The notes under the pieces are model-generated. The model made no database searches, was not told where the DNA came from, and worked only from the letters and a program-made list of their open reading frames with translations. This document shows positions 1 to 8,433 of a stretch of DNA of 11,572 nucleotides, one piece after another. Position 1 is the stretch's first letter; the number at the start of each line of letters is the position of its first letter. A program made the translations under genes and the position numbers. Source of the DNA: an uncultured Eubacteriales bacterium (GTDB taxonomy: Bacteria > Bacillota > Clostridia > Oscillospirales > CAG-272); the NCBI GenBank assembly GCA_934462885.1, contig CAKSJC010000034.1:1-11572 (forward strand). Reading direction: 5' to 3'.

Positions 1-9
1 CGTGTACCT

Positions 10-36
10 TTGGCACCGTTTTTTATGTAATATAAA
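10..36 (+). promoter_or_regulatory. Possible promoter for the PurF-like gene
   Basis: TTGGCA (10-15) and TATAAA (31-36) each match the SigA boxes at 5 of 6 positions, but the spacer is only 15 bp, shorter than the usual 16-18. The window starts too close to tell whether the gene instead belongs to an operon entering from the left. This is a weak call. Confidence 0.25.
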
Positions 37-66
37 AGTTTTTGTAAAAAAATCGTGAGGTAGAAA

Positions 67-1491
67 ATGGGTGGTTTTTTTGGAGCTGTCGGCAGGAACG
101 ACGTAATATCCGATGTATTTTTCGGCACTGACTATCATTCTCATCTTGGAACAAAAAGCGGCGGAATGGCTGCGTTTGATCCGGAACTCGGATTGCAACG
201 CAATATTCACAGTATTGAAAATTCCCCGTTCCGAACCAAATTTGAACATATTTTTGACGAAATGCGCGGAATCGCGGCTATTGGATGTATAAATGATACC
301 GATCCGCAGCCTCTTCTTATCCACTCGAACCTCGGCACTTACGCAATCTGTACAATCGGGGTAATAAACAACGCAAGTGAGCTTACAAAGCAATATCTGT
401 CATTCAGCGGCGGACACTTCGGCGCGATGACCGGCGGACGTATAAACGCTACCGAACTTGTCGCCGCGCTTATCGATCAGAAAAGCAACTTTGCCGACGG
501 TATCAAATTTGCGGCTGAAGCTGTTGAAGGAACTTTGTCAATACTCCTTTTGACGGAAAACGGCAGTATTATAGCTGCCAGAGACCGCCTCGGACGCCTC
601 CCGGTTGCCATCGGACAGAATGAAAGCGGCTTCTGCGTATCCTTTGAAGCGTTCGCGTACAAAAAGCTCGGCTATACGGACTTAAGAGAGCTCGGACCCG
701 GCGAGATAGTCGAGATATCCGCGGATGAGGTTACGGCGCTTAATAAACCCGGGAAAAAAATGAGGATTTGCTCGTTCCTCTGGAGCTATTACGGATACCC
801 GACGTCAAGTTACGAGGGCGTAAACGTTGAGGTCATGAGATACAAAAACGGTGAAATCATGGCGCAAAATGACGAAGAAAGAGGAGACATGCCGGAACTT
901 GACTATATAGGCGGAGTGCCGGATTCGGGGACTCCTCATGCGATAGGATATTCAAACGCATGCAAAGTGCCGTTTGCGCGCCCGTTTATCAAATATACTC
1001 CCACATGGCCGAGAAGCTTTATGCCTTCGAATCAAATGGAGCGCAACCGAGTTGCGAAAATGAAGCAGATACCGGTTACCGAACTGATAAAAGATAAAAA
1101 TCTTTTGTTCGTTGACGATTCGATAGTAAGAGGAACCCAGTTAAGGGAAACCGTTGAGTTCCTATACGAAAACGGAGCAAAATCCGTACATATGCGTTCG
1201 GCCTGCCCGCCGATACTGTACGGATGCAAATACCTCAACTTTTCGAGAGCTACGGGAGATATGGATCTGATAACAAGATCGACTATTGCCGAACTTGAGG
1301 GAGATGAGGGATTCTCTCATCTTGAAGAATACAGCGATCCGACAACAGAACGCGGTAAAGCCATGCGCAAAGCGATATGCGAAAAGCTTCACTTTGCTTC
1401 CCTTGAATTTCAGACCCTGGACGGTCTTATCCGTGCGATAGGAATCGACGGAGATCAGCTCTGCACATACTGTTGGAACGGGAAAGAATAA
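67..1491 (+). CDS. PurF-family amidophosphoribosyltransferase-like protein without the glutaminase cysteine
   Basis: The protein has 474 residues, the length of a full PurF. Bona fide PurF makes phosphoribosylamine from PRPP and glutamine, the first step of purine synthesis. The N-terminal class II glutaminase fold is recognisable (about 1-220), but it starts GGFFGA where PurF has a CG(V/I)FG motif, so the nucleophilic Cys is Gly. The Arg of the usual G-H-V-R-Y segment (around residue 75) and the Asn of the N-G pair (around 96) also look replaced. The C-terminal phosphoribosyltransferase half is intact: GVPDSGTPHAIGY (283-295) and the PRPP loop FVDDSIVRGTQ (348-358). Cys235, Cys387, Cys466 and Cys469 fall where the 4Fe-4S ligands of Bacillus-type PurF lie. 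The start is secure: GTGAGG (55-60) lies 6 bp upstream, and an in-frame TAG at 61-63 rules out a longer N-terminus carrying a Cys. Family membership is sure. The reaction is not: an ammonia-dependent enzyme or a regulator are both possible. Confidence 0.9.
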   Translation: MGGFFGAVGRNDVISDVFFGTDYHSHLGTKSGGMAAFDPELGLQRNIHSIENSPFRTKFEHIFDEMRGIAAIGCINDTDPQPLLIHSNLGTYAICTIGVINNASELTKQYLSFSGGHFGAMTGGRINATELVAALIDQKSNFADGIKFAAEAVEGTLSILLLTENGSIIAARDRLGRLPVAIGQNESGFCVSFEAFAYKKLGYTDLRELGPGEIVEISADEVTALNKPGKKMRICSFLWSYYGYPTSSYEGVNVEVMRYKNGEIMAQNDEERGDMPELDYIGGVPDSGTPHAIGYSNACKVPFARPFIKYTPTWPRSFMPSNQMERNRVAKMKQIPVTELIKDKNLLFVDDSIVRGTQLRETVEFLYENGAKSVHMRSACPPILYGCKYLNFSRATGDMDLITRSTIAELEGDEGFSHLEEYSDPTTERGKAMRKAICEKLHFASLEFQTLDGLIRAIGIDGDQLCTYCWNGKE

Positions 1492-1588
1492 TTTTTTTGA
1501 AAATCGTATAGAAATGTTTCTCTTGAACGAATAAGGGTATTGGAACAAAAACGCTGTAAAGCGTCATGGGAAAACGATTGGATATAAT

Positions 1589-1607
1589 AAAGAGGGAAAC
1601 CTTTTTT
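1589..1607 (+). terminator. Weak hairpin with GAAA tetraloop and T-run, possible terminator of the PurF-like gene
   Basis: AAAGAGG (1589-1595) pairs with CCTTTTT (1600-1606), with one G-U, around a GAAA tetraloop. The T-run is part of the stem's 3' arm and reaches 1607. The stem is short and AT-rich, and lies about 100 bp after the stop codon. It is the only terminator-like candidate close to the gene on this strand, apart from the hairpin at 1611-1656. Confidence 0.3.
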
Positions 1608-1610
1608 GGG

Positions 1611-1656
1611 CGTTCACTTAGGGATTATCGAAAACAACGATAATTTTTGAGTGACG
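1611..1656. repeat. Interrupted inverted repeat (46 bp hairpin)
   Basis: ATTATCG (1624-1630) and CGATAAT (1638-1644) form a perfect 7-bp stem around a 7-nt loop. After a 5x5 internal loop, CACT (1615-1618) pairs with AGTG (1650-1653) and CGT (1611-1613) pairs with ACG (1654-1656). TTTT follows the inner stem on the + strand, so it may act as a rightward terminator, or mark the edge of the inserted R-M block. Its role is unknown. Confidence 0.4.
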
Positions 1657-1677
1657 TCCTCAAGCAGTGCCTAACAG

Positions 1678-1721
1678 AAAGACCACACAACTGACTACAA
1701 TGTCGGCTGTGCGGTCTTTTT
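1678..1721 (-). terminator. Intrinsic terminator of the R-M operon
   Basis: Arms 1678-1695 and 1702-1719 form an 18-bp stem around a 6-nt loop. The three deviations from perfect complementarity are G-U wobbles when read as leftward RNA but A-C mismatches when read rightward. The structure therefore fits a leftward transcript best. It begins 15 bp past the hsdR stop codon. The U-run is modest on the leftward side (TTT CTGTT) and T5 on the rightward side, so some bidirectional use is possible. Confidence 0.75.
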
Positions 1722-1733
1722 CTGCTTATGTGC

Positions 1734-4700
1734 TTATGCTGCAATCCATCCATAGCCTTGGATTGCCATATCAATGAAGTGATTAAGCAAGAGGTTTGTC
1801 TTAGCCTCAAACGAGTCCCTGTCGTAGCACATTGGTAAATCCTCATTCAACGCATACTCGATTGCAGATTTCACTTTCATTTTAGGCTGGTCATCTTTAT
1901 ACCAATCTACCACTAAAAGTTCAGCTTTTTCTGAGGAGAGCTTCTTAAAGAGATTCTTAGCAGCAAGCTTCACTTTTTGCTCTTCTGCCTGTGAGAGTTT
2001 TTTGCCACGCACCAGGAGGTCGTATACTTCCAACTCTTCTTCGGTTAAACCTTCGGCGTTGGGACGTTCCTGCTCTTTCTGCAGTTCTTCGAGCAGTTTC
2101 ACAAGTTGTTCGTAATAATCCTCGTTTTCAGAACCACCTGCATTATATCGGTCAATGATAGCCTTAAACCGTTGTGAGAACCGCATTCTTGTGCAGTTCC
2201 GGCTTATCATATCCTGTAAAGCTTTTTCGAGGAATGCTTTGAGATCGTCAATCTCAACAGCCATATAAACGGCATTTTTGATTTCTGCCCGTAGTTCATC
2301 CGGATTGATTTTTGAGAGGTCGATGACCTTGGTGCCGTGGATCGCATATTCCTTCTGCTTATCCTCGGCAGTAGCGGAAGAAACGCTACTATCAAGCACA
2401 TTAGCCATACGGTTTCTGGCGCGTCTGATTTTTTCATCATCAATCCTGTTGTGCATCAATCCGTGGAGATATGCCAGCGGCGAGAATTTTTCATTATCCC
2501 AATGGCGTTCAAAGATTTCCGGTTTGGATGCTTCATACAGGTTAATCATTGTATTGGTGATAACCTTGAATTTATCCTTGTTTTCATCGTTGGTGACTAT
2601 AGTGTCATACGCACTTCGCAGGGCATCCAACTTGTCAAAAGTGGAGTTTTCACCAATAATGCTGTCCAGAGATACGCCAAGGGTCTGCAGGAATGCATCA
2701 CACTCGTCAATACAGGAATTGAGCAGATATATCAGTTGCTCAATGTCCTTTGCAGGCATAAGGGTATCATCATCGGGCACAGCATAATCGGACAGTGCCT
2801 TCTTCATGTACTTGAAAACATTTACATAGTCTACGATGATGCCGCACGGCTTATTGGGATACACACGATTTGCTCTCGCAATAGCCTGCATGAGCGTGTG
2901 GGATTTCATAGGTTTGTCCAAATAAAGTGTAGACAGATTTTTCACATCAAATCCTGTGAGCCACATAGCGCAGACAAATACGAGCTGCAGATTATCGTTC
3001 GGGTCTTTGAATCTGTCCTCAATATCCTTACCGTCTGCGGTAACGGCATTCATTTTTGCCCTGTGAATTGTAATGTCGAGACCTTTATCAGCGAACTTTT
3101 TGATCTCGTCTGCCTCTTCGGAAATGATAACAGCCATTTCTACACTATTCATATAATCGAGAATGGCCGTAAGCTTATCGCGCTCTTCCCCGGATTTTGC
3201 GGTGTTTCGTTCGGCAATAACAGCCTTCTTTTCCTCTGCCCAGTAATGCTGTACCTTGTTGTACATAGTAACGGCGGTATATTTATCCACGGAAACGACC
3301 ATGCCTTTGCCGAGAAAGCCACGGCGTGGGAAATGATGAGCTATATCCCGTGCAATCTTATCCAGACGGTCATCACGCTTGATAACTTCCAAAATGCGGG
3401 ACGCAGAGTTCTCCAAAAGCCGTGTCTCGTCCTCGTTGAGGTTTTCGTCCTCAATAATATCCACAACATCATCATCGAGAAAATCGTTTGTGAGACCGAC
3501 TTCCGGTACGCGGCGGCTGTAGAACAACGGCACGGTAGAGCCGTCTTCAACAGACTGTGCAAAGTTATACTCGGAAACATAATCACCGAACCACTGATTG
3601 GTCAATCTCTTGGAGCCTAACAGCGGAGTTCCCGTAAATGCGATAAAGTTTGCATTTGGCAGGGCGGCTCTCATGTTTTCAGCCAAATCTTTATACTGAG
3701 TACGGTGCGCTTCGTCTACCAGTACGAAAATATCGTTCCGTGTGGACAAAACCGGGTATTTCTTGGTTTTATCGTAGCGGAACTTATGGATAAGCGTAAA
3801 TACGAACCCCTTATTTTTCTGCAAAAAATCACGGAGCTGTTCGCCGTTCTTCGGGCGGCACTCATCATTGTTGCCGATAACCTCGGTGCGTACAAAATTT
3901 TTATGAATCTGCGTGTCGAGGTCTTCACGATCCGTAATGATAAGAAAGGTGAAATTACCGGCGATTTTACGCTTCACCTTGCGGGCAAACATGACCATAG
4001 AATACGATTTGCCGCTGCCCTGCGTATGCCAGAACACGCCAAGTTTTCCCTTGAGTTCCTCTTTGCGTTCAACGGCATGGATGAGGTTGTTCACGCCGAG
4101 GTACTGGTGGTTCTTAGCGATGATTTTGTATTTGTGATTATCGAAAAGGACGAAATTCTCGACATAATCGATAAGACGCTCTTTTTTCAGCAGGCCGTCA
4201 ATGAAGTACGCAATCGACACACCGCCGTCACGGATATCGGCGCGATTCGGCTTTTCCTTTTCACTGTCTACCTTCAGCCACTCAAAGAAATAATCGTATG
4301 TGGCATTAAATGCACCGAGCCGTGTTTCCAGGCCGTTGGACAGAACGCAAATCTGATTGAACGCAAACAGATTGGGTATGTCCTTTATGTAGTCCTGCAG
4401 GTTTTTGTTGTAGGCTTCTTCTACCTTCACCACACTGTTTTTCAGTTCGATAAATACAAGAGGGAGTCCGTTTACGAACACAAGCACATCCGGTCGGCGC
4501 CAGTAAAGCTTGCCCTGTATCCACATCTGAGAAACAGCCGTAAAGGTGTTGTTTGTCGGGGTGTCAAAATCCACAAGCTTTACAAAGTCGAAATCATCCT
4601 TGCCGTTCCTGCGCACTTTTACCTTGATTTGATTTCGGATTTTATTGTACAAATCATAGTTGGTGGCTACGATGTCCGTTTCGGTAAAATTGCGGGTCAG

Positions 4701-4940
4701 CGTTTTTACCACATCGTCGATGATGCTCTCCGGGATATGCGGATTTATCTTCACAAGGGACGCCTTCAAAATGCACGGCAAAACGCACTCCTTTTTGGAA
4801 GAGCGTCCGGTGCCGTCATGCAGGTCTTCACGCTTGTTCGGATAGGGATCGCATTTTATGGTATCGTAGCCGAAATCGGGATGAGACAGCTTATCCAAAA
4901 CGGCGGTTTCAATATCATCTTCGGTAATGTACTTTGCCAT
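1734..4940 (-). CDS. hsdR: Type I restriction enzyme, R (restriction/translocase) subunit
   Basis: The protein has 1068 residues, normal for HsdR. It is the ATP-driven motor and nuclease of a type I R-M complex: bound to HsdM2S it pulls in unmethylated DNA and cuts far from the recognition site. Visible parts in order: a PD-(D/E)xK nuclease site (P150-D151 with E165-L-K167); Walker A TQGSGKS (306-312); DEAH box (409-412) followed by R-T-Q; motif III TGTP (436-439); the SF2 segment with TGFD (662-665); and motif VI QAIARANR (685-692). A charged, helix-rich C-terminal region follows and probably contacts the methyltransferase core. No key residue is missing and there is no frameshift. The start is strongly supported: AGGAGGTG lies 6 bp upstream, inside the 18-bp gap after hsdS. 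It is the last gene of the operon and is followed at once by a terminator. Expression after hsdM and hsdS fits a need for modification before restriction. Confidence 0.97.
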   Translation of the reverse strand: MAKYITEDDIETAVLDKLSHPDFGYDTIKCDPYPNKREDLHDGTGRSSKKECVLPCILKASLVKINPHIPESIIDDVVKTLTRNFTETDIVATNYDLYNKIRNQIKVKVRRNGKDDFDFVKLVDFDTPTNNTFTAVSQMWIQGKLYWRRPDVLVFVNGLPLVFIELKNSVVKVEEAYNKNLQDYIKDIPNLFAFNQICVLSNGLETRLGAFNATYDYFFEWLKVDSEKEKPNRADIRDGGVSIAYFIDGLLKKERLIDYVENFVLFDNHKYKIIAKNHQYLGVNNLIHAVERKEELKGKLGVFWHTQGSGKSYSMVMFARKVKRKIAGNFTFLIITDREDLDTQIHKNFVRTEVIGNNDECRPKNGEQLRDFLQKNKGFVFTLIHKFRYDKTKKYPVLSTRNDIFVLVDEAHRTQYKDLAENMRAALPNANFIAFTGTPLLGSKRLTNQWFGDYVSEYNFAQSVEDGSTVPLFYSRRVPEVGLTNDFLDDDVVDIIEDENLNEDETRLLENSASRILEVIKRDDRLDKIARDIAHHFPRRGFLGKGMVVSVDKYTAVTMYNKVQHYWAEEKKAVIAERNTAKSGEERDKLTAILDYMNSVEMAVIISEEADEIKKFADKGLDITIHRAKMNAVTADGKDIEDRFKDPNDNLQLVFVCAMWLTGFDVKNLSTLYLDKPMKSHTLMQAIARANRVYPNKPCGIIVDYVNVFKYMKKALSDYAVPDDDTLMPAKDIEQLIYLLNSCIDECDAFLQTLGVSLDSIIGENSTFDKLDALRSAYDTIVTNDENKDKFKVITNTMINLYEASKPEIFERHWDNEKFSPLAYLHGLMHNRIDDEKIRRARNRMANVLDSSVSSATAEDKQKEYAIHGTKVIDLSKINPDELRAEIKNAVYMAVEIDDLKAFLEKALQDMISRNCTRMRFSQRFKAIIDRYNAGGSENEDYYEQLVKLLEELQKEQERPNAEGLTEEELEVYDLLVRGKKLSQAEEQKVKLAAKNLFKKLSSEKAELLVVDWYKDDQPKMKVKSAIEYALNEDLPMCYDRDSFEAKTNLLLNHFIDMAIQGYGWIAA

Positions 4941-4958
4941 TTTGACACCTCCTATCGT

Positions 4959-6161
4959 TCAAACTTTCAACTTTCCGCTCATCAAGCGAGGCAGGAGCAT
5001 ATCCCGCTGCTTGGTGAGATTGTCATTCTTTTCTTTCAAAATGCGTATTTGCTCATAAATGGGCTCAACTTTATCACAGTACACCTGTACGGTATCATTA
5101 TCAGGAATAATCGTACAGAGCTTATTAATGTTTTTCGGATAAACATGAGGCTGGGCAGCCCCTATCTGCAAATTACTGATAACCGGCTGCAGGAATTTCA
5201 GCGCGTTATATATAAACCACAGTTTTTTGTCATCTTGGAAATAGGAGCAGTCCGCCGTCCATATATCGGATAGATGATATTTCAAATAACCTGCATTTGC
5301 ACCCGAAGCACTAATTGTCAGTGATTTTCCTGTCACATTATGGGCGTTGTGATAACCGGATGGTTCAAGACCGGCAGACACCACAGGAATATCACCTTCG
5401 ACCATATCTGCAGCAGTAATGTTTTTTCCACGGGTAAAACTGCCAAGATGAGAGAATGCTCCGTATTCCCAACCTTCCGGGCATACCATATCAGTTGTTC
5501 TGGATGATATTACCCATCCACTCGGTGTCTGTTTCTTCAATGAGATGCCTTCGTATCCCGGAAAGCGGAAGCGGACAAACCACTCTTTATACAGGCTTTC
5601 TGCCATTTGTTCTAATACTTTGATGCGTTTGTTATTGTTTTCAATAAGGGTATCATATTGGGAGAGAATGTCAGCAATTCTATTTTGTTCTCGTTCGGTA
5701 TGGATAGGAAAACTGAATCTAAAAATAGTATCAAGAGTAATACTTGCTTGATTAGCAGCACCCTGTCCTCGCATTACGCAGTATAGAGGGAATTGATTCG
5801 CTTTCAATGCATAGTACAAATATGTCGAGTTTATATCGTGTGGTAACAGCTTTACGATATTTTGATTCAGATAACTACCATCGCACTCTGCGGGCACCCT
5901 AACAACTTTTCCTACTATCGAATTAGGATTATTCGCCCAACTACCGACAGTTTGAATTAAAATATCACCTGCATGTAAAATATATTTTTTATATTTTTCC
6001 GAGCTTTCGATATATACGGCTTCGTTTTTTGAGATTGAGTCTATGGTGAAATCAGATACTCTAACGACCATCGTCTGTGTGTCATCAAAGGAAAAATCTT
6101 TACTACTAAAAGCGAAACCTTTAATGTAATTGGCAAAAGTTTGTAATCTAACTTGTTCCAT
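4959..6161 (-). CDS. hsdS: Type I restriction-modification specificity subunit
   Basis: With the chosen ATG the protein is 400 residues and recognises the bipartite DNA target of the complex. TRD1 spans about 1-150, starting VRLQTFANYIKGFAF, a usual HsdS opening. The first conserved helical spacer (about 155-205) contains EREQNRIADILSQYDTLI and LYKEWFVRFRFPGYE, typical of Firmicutes HsdS. TRD2 runs about 213-360. The second spacer helix (about 365-398) ends MLLPRLMSGKL. Two TRDs and two spacers mean a complete, non-truncated subunit. I chose the ATG at 6161, one base after the hsdM stop, with GGTG about 9 bp upstream. An in-frame ATG at 6203 would add 14 residues and overlap hsdM by 41 bp, with a poorer ribosome site. 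A second helix entry motif (PSGW 213-216, then PEGW 228-231) is odd. The sequence recognised cannot be read from the protein. Confidence 0.95.
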   Translation of the reverse strand: MEQVRLQTFANYIKGFAFSSKDFSFDDTQTMVVRVSDFTIDSISKNEAVYIESSEKYKKYILHAGDILIQTVGSWANNPNSIVGKVVRVPAECDGSYLNQNIVKLLPHDINSTYLYYALKANQFPLYCVMRGQGAANQASITLDTIFRFSFPIHTEREQNRIADILSQYDTLIENNNKRIKVLEQMAESLYKEWFVRFRFPGYEGISLKKQTPSGWVISSRTTDMVCPEGWEYGAFSHLGSFTRGKNITAADMVEGDIPVVSAGLEPSGYHNAHNVTGKSLTISASGANAGYLKYHLSDIWTADCSYFQDDKKLWFIYNALKFLQPVISNLQIGAAQPHVYPKNINKLCTIIPDNDTVQVYCDKVEPIYEQIRILKEKNDNLTKQRDMLLPRLMSGKLKV

Positions 6162-6162
6162 A

Positions 6163-8184
6163 TCATTCACCAAATAATTCTGCGATATTTGCGGCGATTG
6201 CATTCTCTATAGACTTCGCCTCCGCATTGAGTGTCGCAAGTTCGCCATTCAGCGACAGCATTTCCGCTTTAAATTCTTCCTTGGTCAAGCCATCGTCCTC
6301 GATGACCACACCGACATAGCGTCCGGCATTGAGGGAATAGTCCTGGTCGATGATGCCGTCTTCGCCGTCCAGCTTGGTCGCCTTGCAAAGACCGATAACA
6401 TCACAGTACACGCCGTTTGGAAAACGCTCGACAAGCCAAAGAATGTTGTCGAGAAAATATATGATGGTGCTGACGGCTTCTTTTGCGTTTTCCATCAATG
6501 CGTCATATTCTTTTATCTTTTTATCCTGGTTTTTTGAATAGTACTGTTCAAAATGCAGTCCAAGAGATGCGGCGGTGAGTTCGTCATTTTGTTCTTGAAC
6601 CGCTGCCTTAAACGCAGTTACATTATCGGCGTTTAATTCCATTAACAAGTCGGAATCCATTTTTATGAATTTCGGAGCGCAAGAGCAAAGACGCGGCTCT
6701 GGATATGTTTCCTTGCCATCACCGTCAAAATAAAACTCATATTTCATTAATTCCGATATGGTCTCCAGTAATCCGCTGAAATTTCTGAGGACTTCGGTTT
6801 TATAGCTTTGCAGAAGCGAATAAAATTCTTCGTTTTCACCGTTATAAAGCCTTGTAATAACACCCAGGTTTTTGATCTGCTCGTCATTGAATTTGCGGTG
6901 CGCTCTGTCAATCTGCGTGAACACATTTTTCGCATCGATAAAGAGAATTTCATCCTTTTTATCGGTGTGAGCCTTCGCCTTGTCAAAAAACCACAGCGTT
7001 GCCGGGAGCGTGACCGATGTGAACATATTGGACGGCAGGGTTACCATCTGGCTGATGATGCCTTCCTCGATCATTTTCTTGCGGATATCATATTCGCTGT
7101 TTCCGGCATCGGATGCGGAGTTTGCCATAACAAGAGCCGCCTTGCCGCTATCCTTCAGCGCAGACGCAAAGTAGGAAATCCAGAGGTAGTTGGCATTCGG
7201 CACGGTTTCCTTTTTATCACCGGCTTTCTTAGCGGACTTGGATTTATTCTTCGGGATACCGTAGATGTTGAAACGAGCATCGTCCTTTACACGCTCATAA
7301 ACGACCTCATCTACATTGAAAGGCGGATTCGCCATAACATAGTCAAATTTACCCACCGCATCGTAAGGGTCGGAGTAGAAGGAGTTTGCCTCTGTGATCT
7401 CTCCGCGCACATTATTCAGCAGAAGGTTCATCTTTGCCAGTTTGACGGTATCGGGTTCTTTCTCCACACCGTAGCAGCGGAATTTCATCATATCCGCTGC
7501 GCTGACATTATGATTGTGCATATATCGAGCCGCCTGCACAAACATACCGCCGGAACCGCAGGCAGGGTCGAGGAACATCTTGTCACCGGATTCCGGCTGA
7601 AGTACCTCTACCATATAGCGGACAACGGTAGCAGGTGTATAGAATGTACCGCCGTCCTTGCCTTCCTGAAGGGCAAAGCTGCCGAGAAAGAATTCATAGA
7701 TCTCTCCGAAAAGGTCAACGCTGATATTTTCGGGAATATCCTTGAACACACGGACGATTTTTGAGAGCAATTCCGGCTCTTCCTCTGGAACGAGCTGTCC
7801 GTATACTTCCTTGGGCAGGACGCCGTCCATTTTCTCGTTATTATCCTCAATGGCCTGCATAGCCTTTTTTACAAGGTTAGCTTTGTTTGCATCATCGGGG
7901 GCATCGTTGATTTTATCGTAATACGCCTCCGGCGGCAGATAAAAGCCACAGACCTCAATGGCAATATCTTTCATGGATTTTTCCATACGAGTCCCTTTGA
8001 GTTTATTATATCCGGCTTCAATTTCGTCCTTGTGCTGCTTATACAGAATATCTGCATAACGCAGGAAAATCAGTCCGAGAATCGGCTGACCGTATTTATT
8101 GGCAGCCAAGTGCGCACCGGCGCGGAGGATATCCGCAGAATGCCAGAGGTCATCCTTCAACTTTTTTAATTCTTTATCAGTCAT
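6163..8184 (-). CDS. hsdM: Type I restriction-modification DNA methyltransferase subunit
   Basis: The protein has 673 residues from the chosen start and is an N6-adenine methyltransferase that uses S-adenosylmethionine and acts with HsdS. The N-terminal HsdM helical bundle is seen at 12-50 (LWHSADILRAGAHLAANKYG and following). The FYTPATVVRYM segment precedes the catalytic domain, which carries the AdoMet motif I DPACGSGGMF (206-215) and the catalytic motif IV NPPF (286-289). The C-terminal tail (about 630-673) is a likely coiled coil for contact with HsdS. The ATG at 8184 is preceded by GGAGG at 9 bp spacing. An in-frame ATG at 8220 would lie inside the upstream regulator gene and add 12 non-family residues, so I rejected it. 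The start overlaps the regulator stop by 8 bp, and the hsdS ATG follows 1 bp after its own stop. Translational coupling across all three is likely. Confidence 0.97.
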   Translation of the reverse strand: MTDKELKKLKDDLWHSADILRAGAHLAANKYGQPILGLIFLRYADILYKQHKDEIEAGYNKLKGTRMEKSMKDIAIEVCGFYLPPEAYYDKINDAPDDANKANLVKKAMQAIEDNNEKMDGVLPKEVYGQLVPEEEPELLSKIVRVFKDIPENISVDLFGEIYEFFLGSFALQEGKDGGTFYTPATVVRYMVEVLQPESGDKMFLDPACGSGGMFVQAARYMHNHNVSAADMMKFRCYGVEKEPDTVKLAKMNLLLNNVRGEITEANSFYSDPYDAVGKFDYVMANPPFNVDEVVYERVKDDARFNIYGIPKNKSKSAKKAGDKKETVPNANYLWISYFASALKDSGKAALVMANSASDAGNSEYDIRKKMIEEGIISQMVTLPSNMFTSVTLPATLWFFDKAKAHTDKKDEILFIDAKNVFTQIDRAHRKFNDEQIKNLGVITRLYNGENEEFYSLLQSYKTEVLRNFSGLLETISELMKYEFYFDGDGKETYPEPRLCSCAPKFIKMDSDLLMELNADNVTAFKAAVQEQNDELTAASLGLHFEQYYSKNQDKKIKEYDALMENAKEAVSTIIYFLDNILWLVERFPNGVYCDVIGLCKATKLDGEDGIIDQDYSLNAGRYVGVVIEDDGLTKEEFKAEMLSLNGELATLNAEAKSIENAIAANIAELFGE

Positions 8185-8395
8185 GTTCTTTTTCCTCCGG
8201 CACAAATTCCAGAATATCATCTACGCCGCAATCCAATGCCCGGCAGATGCTTTCAATCGTTTCTAAGGATACATAGCCGTTTCGCTTCATCCGGGGAACG
8301 ATGTTGGATGAAAAACCGGCTTGTTGCTGAAGCTTCGTTGTAGTCATGTCCCTCTCAATCAGCAGATGGAACAGCCTTTTGTAACTAACAGCCAT
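8177..8395 (-). CDS. Cro/CI (XRE)-family HTH regulator, first gene of the R-M operon
   Basis: This is a 72-residue single-domain DNA-binding protein. The fold is read from sequence: the helix 2 / turn / helix 3 region TTTKLQQQAGFSSNIVPRMK (18-37), then YVSLETIESICRALDCGVDDILE (41-63), the signature of small Cro/CI-like proteins in Firmicutes. It has no ligand or peptidase domain. It is the promoter-proximal gene and its TGA overlaps the hsdM ATG (ATGACTGA), so it is made together with the methyltransferase. By analogy with controller proteins of R-M systems it probably adjusts its own operon's promoter. This is inferred from position, not shown. GGAGGTG lies 5 bp before the ATG. The start is unambiguous. 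Confidence 0.9.
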   Translation of the reverse strand: MAVSYKRLFHLLIERDMTTTKLQQQAGFSSNIVPRMKRNGYVSLETIESICRALDCGVDDILEFVPEEKEHD

Positions 8396-8397
8396 AT

Positions 8398-8411
8398 CAC
8401 ACCTCCGTGTG
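8398..8411 (-). promoter_or_regulatory. Ribosome site held in a small hairpin, or operator half-sites
   Basis: On the leftward mRNA, CACAC and GUGUG flank GGAG, giving a 5-bp stem whose 4-nt loop is the core of the Shine-Dalgarno sequence of the HTH gene. The same 14 bp is an inverted repeat in DNA and could serve as an operator. The pairing is visible; the function is inferred. Confidence 0.4.
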
Positions 8412-8433
8412 TGCTTGCATCATATTTAAATTT

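Noticed and set aside
1..30. A frame that could be the last codons of an upstream rightward gene, ending TAA at 28-30
   Set aside because: Only nine codons are visible, with no way to tell them from chance; the same bases also hold the weak promoter candidate.
2337..5273. Long rightward open frames antisense to hsdR and hsdS (427 and 522 codons)
   Set aside because: The leftward frames carry unmistakable HsdR/HsdS motifs and ribosome sites. The antisense frames have no ribosome sites or family motifs and are codon-bias shadows.
6808..7764. 318-codon rightward frame antisense to hsdM
   Set aside because: It is a shadow of the methyltransferase frame, which has DPACGSGGMF and NPPF on the other strand.
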